47,500 nucleotides of DNA from Chromera velia (Eukaryota > Sar > Chromeraceae), in contig JAHBMJ010000444.1 in assembly GCA_018398765.1 (NCBI GenBank), positions 19,033 through 66,532 of the forward strand, read 5' to 3'. The notes under the pieces are model-generated. The model saw nothing but the letters and a program-made list of their open reading frames with translations, was not told the DNA's origin and made no database searches. Shown piece after piece: positions 20,800 to 31,155 of the stretch. Position 1 is the stretch's first letter, and each line of letters starts with the position of its first letter. Both the position numbers and the translations under genes were made by a program.

Positions 20800-23700
20800 T
20801 CCCGCCCCCGCCCCCCCTCTCTCTCCCTCCCCACTTCTCTTTCTCTTTTTCTGTCTCTCTCTCTCTCTCTGTCTCTCTCTCTCTCGTTCTTAGGTCTGAT
20901 GGAGAACTGCACCGTCCTAGTGTGTCTTCTTCCACTTCATCATATTCATTGCCCCCTTTCGTCCTTTTCTTCTCATTTCGCTTGACTAAATCATTCGCCT
21001 CATGATCTTCCTTCCCTTCAGCGCTTCCTGCCCCCTGTACGAGGCATCCAGCCTTCAGCATGCGCACTCACAAGTTTTGCGTGTGTGCGGCAAGGGAAGG
21101 GAAAGGTCCTGCGGGATGTATTCAGATGTTCTGATGGGTGACACCTGGCATCTGTCGCTGCACACGGCTGTGTCCATCCATCCATCCACCCGTGCATGCC
21201 TGCAGGACCTGGGCCTGAGGCAGCTTGTGCAGAGTCGGCAGAAGTTCTCACAATTTGCCCCCCCCCCTCTGGAGGTCCAGCAGACACTAGGACTGCTCCT
21301 AGTAAAGGAAGCAGAAGCGTGCAGGGAGCTGGAGTTCAAAAAGACCAACATGAGACAGAGAGCCGGATTTACTCCTCAAAGAGCATTCGACTTTTTGGAC
21401 TTTTTTCGGGAAGGCGTACTCACTTGCAGTCAGTCAACCAGCCGGGCACTCAGTCAGTCAGTCAGTCAGTCTGCCGGCCTCGATCACACGTGGAGTCTCC
21501 CTTTGGAGTTTCTCCTCCTGAAGTGATTTTTGTTCTTTTCTTTTTGTGCCGTCCTCTCTCTCATCATTTTGATTATGTGATGTGTCTCCTCTCTGCATCC
21601 GTCTTGGACTTGCTCTCTCTGAATTGCACCTCGGTACTATTTTTGCTGAAGACACTCACTCACCCACAGATTCTCTGAACTCACGGTCTGCCCGCCTCTC
21701 AATTCTGCCCATGCACTTGCAGACGGTGTGTACCAGATATGGTCGCAATACTGCCCCGACTTGACGAACTCCGATTTGAAGGCACTCTTCCGGAGATTTG
21801 ACAGGTCGGCTCTCTGGCTTCAAGGGAGGGCTATTTCAGTGTTACCATCTACACCTTTCCCTCCCTCCCTCCCTCCATGTTGTCGGGTTTTCCTTTTCTG
21901 TTTTTCTCTATCACTCTCCTGCTTGGTCTCTTTCTCGCAGAGGACCTGTTTATCTCCTTGTTGCGCCATTTTGATTCATCTGCTCCGTGTCTCAATAACT
22001 GGTTCACCTCTTGCCTTTTCCGTCTTTTGGTTTGTTGCACATCCTGTGGCCTTCCCTCATTCCCCGTTTCGCGAAAAAAAAGCTGATTCTCTCATGTTTT
22101 CTTCTTCCCTGCCTTTTGCTTTCTTTTTTCGGCTTCTACACAAATCGAACGAATGGTTTCCCCCTCCAATGCACACACACACGTGTGCTTTCTTTCATGT
22201 GTGCAGAGACCGTGACGGGGTGATTGCCTACGAGGAATTCCTCCGATCAGTAGAGGCGTGCCCTCATGCCGGGGTCCCTGCACTTCCTGGAACTGCTGCA
22301 GGGGCAGTGGGGGGCGCTATGGCGTTGCAGCCTGGGGTGGCAGGGGCCGTACCTGGGGCAGCAGGAGGGGTAGGAGTGGTCGGGGTTGGAGGGTCCCCGG
22401 CAACTGGTCCTGGTCCTGCTGCTGCAGGGGCAGGGCTCGGGGCCCCCCAGCCCTTCACAGGCGAGAGGGGAGGGAATGTGAAAGTCTACGTCGGCCAGCT
22501 TCGACTCAAGTACTTTGACCTTGGCCCAGTTGTGGGGAGGAAGTCAGTCGGCCTTCATGTGTGACGATGCATTCTTTCAAAAAATGAAGGATGGTTAACC
22601 GTGATTGTACAGAGTTTGTTTTGCGTCGGGGGGACATGCAGATCCGGGGGGCGGGGGGGAAGGGAAACATCAAGTGACAATCCAGGTAAGCAGGTTCGTC
22701 CTTCACTGTCACTGCATTGAAAGCAGGAGATGATCAATTGATAGAGAACGCGTTTGAATACAGTCAGTGCATGATGGTAAATCAGTGGAGAGTGAAATCC
22801 TCTCCACACACTCGGATCACCCACATGCACAGTATAAGGGCCCTTCTCTGGTTCTCTTGTGTGCACTGGACACGGAGATCTTCTCTTACGCATTCTTATG
22901 TGTTTCCTTCTGCTTTCTGCTTTCACTCTTGCCCCTCTCTTTGAAAATTCATCCGAGCAGCGCCGCTCATCTGTTCCTTCTCGCACACAACTGCGACCAC
23001 GAGTTGGAAGGAGTACCGGTAGATCCTGAGAAGCTGGACGGCACCTGGGCGCCTGTCAAACGTCGGCTGGTGGAGTCTGGTGACAATCCTTCTGGGACGC
23101 TCCCTGTGCTCTATGCAGAGGTGAGTGAGTGAGTGGTAGATCGATCGCCCTATTGCTTGGGAGGTCTGTGAACTGATAGAGAGACGAATGAAGGTTGTGG
23201 GTACCAGGAAAGAGAGCCCTGACATTCACTCACAGCTCAAATAAATGGTTGGAAACGTATCTATCTGCCTGCAGGGCCGGTGTTTGTCGGGATCCACGCC
23301 CATTCTCCGGTTCCTCGCGAAGAAGCTTGGCAAATATGGACTGGACTTGTGGAGGGACACAACAGCAGACGTTGTGGTCAGTACTGCGCTGAACGAGAGG
23401 TGAAAGAATCAAAATTTACACCTGCGCAGAAATTTATTTCCCTTTTTCACTCTTCTATTTGCTTACTTCACTTCTCTACTTCTCGGATACTTGTTTGTTC
23501 GCTAAGTGTCTGTGTTCCGTCTCATCTGTACAGCATAAAAAAGGAGAAGGGAATCGTGATTCAACCAGAAGAACAACATGAGGGGAAGGCATCGTGACGA
23601 CCGCGTACTCGATGCAAAACTCCATGAAGGTTCCATGGAGAGTTCTTTTCCCATTAGTAGCTTTTCGCATGATTCACTTGTCTCATCGTCACTCTCTCAA

Positions 23701-24961
23701 TTCTCAATTTGGTCCCACTTCATGCTTTTGGTCATTCTTAAAAGGTTGGGTGGGTTCTTCACTCATTCACTGTGGGGGGCAACTCCCCCTCGTTCCCTGC
23801 GCTCTCTCTGCGTGCAGTGTGACCGCACAGATGAATGGAGATCTGACATTCAGCAACACTTCGCACACCTCTTCTCACCCACAGTTGGAAAAAGCGATGC
23901 CTACACAGTCAGTGAGTAAGCACGCTGCCTGCCTGCTGCCGGTCTGGTTGTTTATCTGTTTGTTTGTCTGTTTGTCTGTCTGTCTGTCTCTCTGTCTGTC
24001 TGTCTGACTGTCTGTCTCTGATGAAGTAAAGGAGGGAGAAGAAAAAGCACACAGTCTGTCCGCCTTTCTCTCCGTCCGTCCGTGTGTCTGTCACTCTTGC
24101 ACACGATTTATTTCCCGCATGCCTTCCATTCCCCCTTTTTGCTTTCATCCCTGGCTTTGACCCTTCTGTCTGTTCGGAAGCAAAGCAGCAAGCCAACACA
24201 AAATGCTCCTGGCACGAGAGTGGAAGCAAAACCATGAGTGCCTCGAAGTCTCAAATGAAAACACAGATACTATTCTCACCATCAGAATGGCAATCATAAC
24301 AAAGGAGCTTCATCATCACATTCTCTTTTTGTGAGGGAATGAATGCAGTTGGGAGTCAGACAACGACACTACGACTGCCTTGAAGCCTGGCTATCCAAAA
24401 GCGGGCAGGACTTCTACACAGGAGCAGACGTCCACTACTGCGACTTCGCTGTCTGGGCCTGTCTCTGGGATGATCTCAAACTTCGGGGAACGAGCCTCAT
24501 AGAGGTGCATCCGCGTCTCCTGGTCAGTCCCTCTGCCTGTTTGCAGGGTGCTTGCTGAGAAATTCTTTTTTCTTGTCTTCTCCCAGGGACGTTCTTGCCT
24601 TTCCCTCTCGGTATCCGTCTGGGTCGCTCTGGTTTTCAGCCTCCCCGTACTCCAGTCTAGCTGTCTGTCTGTCTCTCTGTGGTGTCCGTCTTTCGGTTTG
24701 GGTGCGGCAGTAGTCTTCTTCTTCCAGTTGCGCTAATTTTCAGGCTCGTTGTCAGCATGTGCTGTGTGCCCGAGGACGGACTTCTGAGTCTCACTTTGTG
24801 GTATGACTCCGCTTTCGTGCCCTTTCCCTTTCTTCTCTCCCCCCTTCCCTGTCTGTTCTCAGAACCTGTACGCAAAGATCCGCAACCTTCCTGGCATAGA
24901 CGCCTGGGCGAGCAGCACTCACGTGAAGGGGGGAACAGGGAACGCCGCTGTGTTGCGATAG
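18366..24961 (+). CDS. EF-hand / glutathione S-transferase fusion protein (twelve exons)
   Basis: Exons: 18366-18437, 18910-19003, 19772-19886, 20318-20342, 21206-21428, 21723-21804, 22207-22542, 22961-23120, 23275-23376, 23818-23907, 24349-24522 and 24863-24961. The total is 1572 nt, 523 aa, in frame throughout. Four EF-hand loops are seen: 47-58 (DRRSAGCISASD, degenerate), 83-94 (DKDGDGEISPPD, canonical with Asp at position 12), 167-178 (degenerate) and 203-214 (DRDRDGVIAYEE, canonical). Each pair therefore has one calcium-competent loop. A G/A/P-rich linker (about 217-293) leads to a GST fold of about 230 residues: first strand with LKYFDL and candidate catalytic Tyr306, LPVL with the expected cis-proline, then GSTPILRFLA and an all-helical C-terminal half containing DVHYCDFAVW. 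It best resembles sigma-like cytosolic GSTs. Calcium control of GST activity is inference. Exon 7 alone carries EF4, linker and first GST strand, so this is not two merged genes. Confidence 0.87.
20456..20842. repeat. 129-bp unit repeated three times in tandem
   Basis: The landmark tctctctatctatctatctg occurs at 20491, 20620 and 20749, exactly 129 bp apart. Each unit combines a (CT)n run, (CTAT)n, and a C-rich block with cccgcccccgcccccc. It sits in the 863-bp intron after the 25-nt exon 4 of the EF-hand-GST gene. Because 129 is a multiple of three, it generates a spurious 197-codon S/L-rich open frame. Confidence 0.97.
23951..24016. repeat. (GTCT/GTTT)n tetranucleotide tract
   Basis: An imperfect tetranucleotide repeat lies about 45 bp inside the intron after exon 10 of the EF-hand-GST gene. 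It is the same repeat class seen near other 5' splice sites in this window. Confidence 0.9.
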
Positions 24962-25638
24962 AGATCAACGGACCACAAAGAGAGAAAGAGGACAAAGGAG
25001 AAGGGAAAAGAAAAGAAATCTGAAGACAAAAAAGAAAAGAACTTTTCAAGGTTCATGGATGGGAATCTGGCCACTCCGACAGAACATTTCGCACACGCCT
25101 TTCACCTACTTTCTTCTCCAACCCTCCCTCCCAGCCTCCTCTTTCCTTTGCGAAACAGGCCTCCAAGAAGCTTCTTCCCCCTTGTGTACACAATTAAAAA
25201 CACACCCTCTCATCGCAAGTTGCACAGACAAGAGACTGTTCTTCGCAAAAACTTTCCTTCGGCATGCTTCTTTTGGCAACAATGTTGAATATTTTGCATT
25301 TAGAAAATCGCATTTGATTCACCTCGTTTGTGTATGATTTTTTGCACTTAGACTCTTAGATGGCCGCTTCTTGAACTGCCAGTGCATGCATGACTTCACA
25401 CTTCTACTGAATGGAAGAAAGCGGCATGTAAAAAAATCAGACAACAAAAAATTCATGACCATGCACCTAGCCATGCACTTTGGACGTACTAAATTTTACT
25501 GGAATTTTCTAAGTTATAGTCTAGGTTGTAGTACTATTATACGACTTCTAATGCATCTGTTTGTATATGTATACAACGTATATAGGTTTAAGTATACTAG
25601 AGTAAATATGTCTTGAATAAATTACAATGTACAAGTCT
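24962..25638. other. 3' flank of the EF-hand-GST gene
   Basis: No gene seen. The first 300 bp keep the GC of the gene and probably include its 3' UTR. From about 25280 the sequence becomes AT-rich and grades into the repeat island. Confidence 0.5.
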
Positions 25639-25876
25639 AGGCGTCGGCTAAAGAAAAAAAAAAAGAAAAAAAATAAGTGATCAGAGGAGATTTTTTTGTT
25701 TCTTTTTTTTTTTTCCTTTTTTACCCCCAACAACACTTAACAACAGTTGTGTAACACATGAACAACACCTGTGCAACACTTGAACAACAGTTGTTTGACT
25801 GAAAAAGAAAAAAAGAAAAAAAAAAGTAAAGGGTTAAATTTGGGAGAATTTTTTTTTTTTTCTTTAGCTGACGCCT
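25639..25876. mobile_element. MITE-like element with 27-bp terminal inverted repeats
   Basis: The left arm at 25639-25665 begins aggcgtcggctaaagaaaa. The right arm at 25850-25876 ends ttttctttagctgacgcct. The arms are reverse complements with about one mismatch over the non-homopolymer part. The interior contains several near-palindromes of the form aacaacagttgtt (25728-25801). No open frame is present, so it would be non-autonomous. A third related arm (tttttagccaacgcttactag) lies at about 25979-25998, suggesting a nested or tandem copy. Target-site duplications were not established. Confidence 0.55.
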
Positions 25877-26286
25877 AAGCACAAGTGTTGCTGAGTGTTG
25901 TAATACCGTTGTTCAGGGTTAAAAAGTAAAAAAGAAAAAAAAAAGATCTCCCCCGATCATACTGGCATATTTTTTTATTTTTAGCCAACGCTTACTAGGT
26001 ACGTGTTATACAATGCTCTAGACAATGCTAAATTAGATCTAATAGAATGCTTCCTACTAGAATTCCGAAGACAGAGGTGGTACTTAACGAAGGCTGATTC
26101 GATTTTTTCTAGTATTTTTTCAACTGAATGCGTCTATGGAATCGATGTCAGAATCACAGTCAGACTCTATAAGTTAGACTTAGAAACACTCAGCTAAATT
26201 AGCAGCCATATTGATATGACGGTTTGTATTCGTGCACCTAGCCGTACGTTCATCTCTAAATACGTACACACGCCGAGCGTTCATTG

Positions 26287-26542
26287 ACTGTAGTGTTGTA
26301 CCTCGTGACGCCATCCCACCATCACTAGTACCGTTGCTGTTCAAATTTTGGTCATTCTCGCATATATGTGTGCCACCTTACGCCGTCTTTGCTTGAAAAT
26401 TGTTTTAATCGCCCCGGTGCCACTAATGCTCGCACCAGTAGTACATTAAATGACACGTTATGTCTATCTGGCCCTGGAACGCTCAGGAAAGCTTGTTTTC
26501 ATGTTTGCACGGGGACCAGTCACACGGCAGTCAGATTCAATA
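26287..26542 (+). repeat. Diverged direct repeat, copy A
   Basis: Shares an ordered set of words with copy B at 27296-27515: actgtagtgt, tgacgccatccca, ttggtcatt, ttgaaaattgtt, ccagtag, aatgacacgt and acggggacc. Copy A is about 256 bp. It does not encode a recognisable protein. A dispersed repeat family or an old segmental duplication of about 1 kb spacing is likely. Confidence 0.8.
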
Positions 26543-27295
26543 TCCGCTGAGATCGTTTGTCGCTGAGATCAGTGCAGTCATGAATTATTTTGTCATCTGT
26601 CAGTATCGCTAGCAATCGCTAGAAGAAGTAATAGTTCAGCTTCAAACTATCAATCTTGCGACTCTACGATGCTCTACGAAGTGCTAGTCTCGCTGCTAGA
26701 CGAACTGCAAAGGATTTATCTACATCTAATCTTTTAGCTGACTGAAAGTTTCAGACTAAGCTAGAGTCTAGGCAGGTCTAGGCCCTGCATTACATAAAAA
26801 AAAATAAAAGATCGGAAAAACTTTTTTTAAAATACATTTTTTATTTATTTATCATGGTAGTCAACAGGCGAACAACTGTTGTTCAAGTAGTATTGCAAAA
26901 GTGTTGCATGAGATGTTGCATGAAAAGTAAATGTTTTTTGGTTAATAGTAAAATAAATAAAAATAAAAAAAAGAAAAAAAAAGATCGGGAACTTTTTCCT
27001 CACATTTTTTTTTAATTTTTTTATTTATGCATGGAGTGCAGAGCCTATAGTCAATCAATCAAGCAATCAGTCCTGAACATCTGATGATGATGATAAGCTA
27101 AATCTAGAGCTGAATATACAGAACGTTCGATAACGTATCATATTTATAGTCATATATTTCACTTTTTTACTCTAATCTAAGCAATCTTTAATTAATCTGC
27201 AAAGCTTCTTTTTCATCTCCGTAAGATATGCAAAGAGGTGAATAATAATATAGATAATTCATATACCAGCCTATAAAGTTAGGTTCAGGGAGGTC

Positions 27296-27515
27296 ACTGT
27301 AGTGTCCTACCTCATGACGCCATCCCACTATGCATCGCTAGCACCGTCGCCGTTCAAAGTTTGGTCATTGTCGCATGCGCGCCGCCTTTGTTTGAAAATT
27401 GTTAGCTTCGATCGCCTGCCACCAGTAGCATATTGAATGACACGTCATGTCTGTCTAGCCCTAGAAAGCTTGTCTTCGCGTTCCGACGGGGACCGGTCAC
27501 TCGGCGGTCGATATT
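27296..27515 (+). repeat. Diverged direct repeat, copy B
   Basis: The second member of the pair described at 26287-26542, about 220 bp, shorter by several small deletions. Same orientation, about 1 kb downstream. This copy is richer in CpG (for example cgcatgcgcgccgcc) where copy A has TG/CA. The pattern is compatible with deamination of methylated cytosines in copy A, but not proof of it. Confidence 0.8.
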
Positions 27516-28030
27516 AAAGTAGATTAAAAATGATTAAAAAATTGAAATAAATATGTATACTGACTAGTACACGCATACTGATAGAGACTAGGATTCGACA
27601 TGTTTTTGTCCTCCTTCTTCCTTTTTATAATCATGAACGTTTTCCTATTCAAAAACGAAAAAAAGATAGGGTAGGACAGAGACTACTAGTAAAACAAAGA
27701 GAAACTACAAGAGAAATAACTAGAGAAATAAGTTGTAATTGTAAACTTAATTATGCTTATACGGTTATATCTAAGGTTATATACCTATATCTAAAATTAT
27801 ACCTAAGATTATAGTATCATAATACAAATAAAGACTGAATGAGAGAAAAATCTATTTAATGGAAAGCACAATGCATAGATGGATTTTGAAATGATGAAAT
27901 CAATTGAATGAAACGATTTAATGCATGTATACTAAGGTGGCAACCCGCTTTCTGAGCCTGTCTCCACGGAGAAAGTTGCTTGACTGCAAAGCCACAGAGG
28001 AATGGGCCGGGTTCAAACGGTGTTGTCCTC

Positions 28031-31000
28031 ATGTGCACGACGGCAATCGATCATGTGCTTGACTTTTGATCGATTGTGACCGTTCATAATCTTATCAATC
28101 GATCGACTCCGATCAAGATCAGTCTACCCAATCAATAGCCAGTTCTGTTGTCAGACCACATCTCAAAAATACAGACGGGCCAACAGAAGACAGACGGGGT
28201 AAGTGCACCTGTGTGTCAGAATTGGTGTACGCTGTACGTTCGACTGCACAGATGCATGCATGCATGAGTCGCACAAAGCCTGGCTTCATGCAGACCTGCC
28301 CGCCTTCATGGATCGATGCATGCGAGCGAGTAGACTGATGGAGGAACGAACGCACCATTTCCTCTCTGATGGCCGTCAGTCAGCAAGAGGCCAGCGGTTG
28401 GTTTTCTGTTTCTGCTCTGTCTTCTTGTGTCCACCAGCAGCTGGAAGGATCGAAAGACAGAATGGATGAATGAAGAACGAATTCGCGAATCTGTTCGACC
28501 AATCGATCGAGATCGAAAAGGGAGACTCAAGGGAGGTATGCAAACAAACAAACAAATACACACAGATACAGACAGAGAGAGAGTGGAGGAGTCGATTCCT
28601 GTCAAATTGCTCCTGCCTGCACAAATAGAGTGAGTGACGCAAAATAAAATGGACTCGTGAGAAAAAGAAAACAAAGACGAGGAAGGAGAGACGGGCTGTG
28701 TGAGAGCACCCATCTCACCTGAATTCCTTTTCTCCCAACCCGTGCCAGGCTACCATATGGATGGATGGAAAGGACGATTGATTGTCGCATTCATCGGGTT
28801 TCTCGCCAACGACACAACATTCGATCTCGCGGTCGGTCCATGCACCCATTCGCTTCCCTCTCTGCATCCACCCACCCACCCTCCCGTGGGTGTCTAGTTC
28901 AGTCCAAAAAATCGTTGACGGCTCCCAGCTCGAGGGAAGGGCCTCCCTCTTGGACCCCCCCTCCGTCAATCCGTCCCCCCGTCCTTCTTTCCCTCCCTCT
29001 TTCTTGTTTGTTGCACCGGGACGGATCCATAAATAGGCAGGATGGATGGATAAGAGAAGAAGAAGTAGAAGAAGAAGAAAGAGCGACAACAAGAGGACAA
29101 AAAGAAATGAAGTGTGCATGCACAAACAATTAATTTGTCACGACTAAAGGGAGAAAGAGGTAGAGGTCGAGCCAGGGCAGCACCCGCGTCACCTCAACAT
29201 CATCCAAACATTACCACGCAAACACAGACCATGCATGCATAGGAAAGAGCTTCGCCTCTCTTTCTCTCTCCGCAGCCAGAACTATTACCATGAATGAGGG
29301 AGGTAGGGCAAGACAAGGGGGTCTCGGTTGAAGCCGGCCTTTCTGTCTTCTCTTCTGCTTTTCCTTTTTGAGGGCAGACACGTGTACGTTGATCATTTCT
29401 TGTCTCATCTCTCCTTCCTGCTCTGATCTCACTATTGAACTAATTCACTTTTCCATCGGTCTATTCCATTGTTTCTTCCCCCTCTTTACCAGCGCATCGG
29501 CCGGCCTTCATCCTCTCTCAAGACGTGGAACGAAGAAAGGAAGGAAGAAAGACCAGAGAGAACGCAATCGTTCAAAATCGTGTACCGCTTTTGCTGCAAG
29601 GTTCTCTCCTGTTAATTCTTCATGCATGACTTTCCTCATCTAATTCATTCTCTGCATGCATGTCTCTGCCTGCCTGCCGACACTCACCACACGACACGAT
29701 GAGTTGTTGACCCATTCATTCAAAGAGAGAGAATGCTAGAATGAATGAATGAATGATTCAATGACTGATCAGTTTTGCAGCCTGCCACTCACTCTCGAGT
29801 TGAGGCTGCATGAGGAACGCAAAGCCTTCCTTGGGAGGGAGGTCTTGTCTTATTGTGCGCCCTCAACCAGTCAGACTGCGAAACCACAAGTAGAACGAAA
29901 GAACGAGCATGGCAACTTTCTCTCTGTCTCTACCTCTCTTTCTCAGACACCAACCGTATGCTTCTACCGTTCCATCATCAACCTGATCGACTCGAGACTG
30001 ACTGATCTTTCTTTCCGTTTTTTTCTTTTTGTCGGTGATTTGTTGCTTGTGATCCGACAAACACTCCCTCCTCTCCTCACTCACTCACAGTTTGACTTTT
30101 TTTCGTTCTGTCGTCTTGATCATGAAGAGGTCTCTCAGACTCTTGAGGGAGACCCTGCAGGCTTTCAGACCCTTTTGTAAGTCCCCAGGTCTTGTGAGTC
30201 ATTCCTGCAGTCTCCCTTATTCTGCATCCAGCCCCGGCAGGCCCGAAAGGCAGATCTATCGATCATTTGATTGGCAGACGGACAAAAACAAACAAATAAA
30301 GCAAGCGCACACACAGACAGACAAAGAAGCCAAAGAAAGACCCCCCAACACGACCTGTCCCTCCCAGCATTCCTAAGCAGCTCTTCCCCCATGGGCAAAC
30401 CCTTCTTTCTCCCTTTCCTTTTCTTTCCTTCCCTTTCTTGTCTGCAAAGCAAACCAAGTCTGGAACGGAAATGAAACGAAGGATCGAATCAGGCTTTCTC
30501 ATCTCATTTGAGTCATCGCCCATCAGTCGGTCAGTACTGATCTGCACTGCGCGCTTGGCCGTCTCATCAAGACCTCAACATTCGAGAGCGAATTTCTTCT
30601 TTGACCGACTGGAGCAGAGATGGAGCGTTACGTTTTTCTTGTCTATGGCGCAAACTGTGGGGAACTGACGGCGAGCATCTTTCTTTCTCCCACTCTTTAT
30701 TTTTTCTTTGTGCCTGTCGGTGTTCTTCTCCCCCTTTCCCCCCCCCACCTTCTTAATCTCTGTCCCCGGACCGATCAGATCAATTTATCTAAAGACAAAG
30801 AGGGACGCCAGAGAGATCAAATTTGAAAGAGCGCAGCCAAATCAATCAATCAATCCGATCCGTACAGGACCATCAAACAGAAGAAGAAGAAGAAATGAAT
30901 GCAGATGGCGCGAAACACATCGGGACGGCACGACCAGACAGACGCACACCCTCTCTGTGAATCAACATTCCCGAAAGGAGAGGAGAGAGGGAGAACGAAA

Positions 31001-31155
31001 GGTCGAAGGAAGAAAGAAAGACAGAAAGGACGAGAGAGAGAAGAAAGATCATGTTTAAATTAAAGAGGGAAGGAGCAATATCCATCCGTCAGCAGAGACA
31101 TTTATTCATGAATCATTTGCAATGAATCAGCTTCTGTCACTCTCTCTGCGCTCTT
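28031..31155. other. Non-coding stretch downstream of the TMEM131-like gene
   Basis: GC returns to the level of gene-bearing DNA. Frames are short, overlapping and low-complexity on both strands; no domain was recognised. Part may be the 3' UTR of the minus-strand TMEM131-like gene, whose stop is at 31156-31158. Words such as gatgcatgcatgcatg (about 28253) and gaatgaatgaatga (about 29742) are simple repeats. Confidence 0.5.

Larger units (their letters stand above)
25877..28030. other. AT-rich repeat island
   Basis: There is no credible gene. The island holds A-runs followed by gatc and then T-runs (near 25944, 26813 and 26982), aacaactgttgtt palindromes (near 26873), and the diverged repeat pair listed separately. 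Base composition is clearly different from the flanking gene-bearing DNA. It is best explained as accumulated, decayed small mobile elements. Confidence 0.5.

Noticed and set aside
20456..20842. CRISPR-like array
   Set aside because: Repeats are contiguous 129-bp tandem units of simple sequence with no unique spacers, in a eukaryotic intron.
20300..20893. 197-codon frame of repeated SLSLSL segments
   Set aside because: It is a direct translation of the 129-bp triplicate intronic repeat and stays open only because 129 is a multiple of three.
21022..21119. Candidate extra exon between EF-hand-GST exons 4 and 5
   Set aside because: Inserting it breaks the EF2 exit helix continuity. Joining 20342 directly to 21206 gives the family-typical run from VLP into LRQLVQSRQ in perfect frame.
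21670..21685. Possible 16-nt microexon before EF-hand-GST exon 6
   Set aside because: Its reading (FSELT) is attractive, but phases on both sides would create a stop. The direct join of 21428 to 21723 is in frame without it.
27930..28030. tRNA-like stretch with ggttcaaac
   Set aside because: A T-arm-like word is present, but no matching acceptor stem or anticodon arm could be formed by eye.
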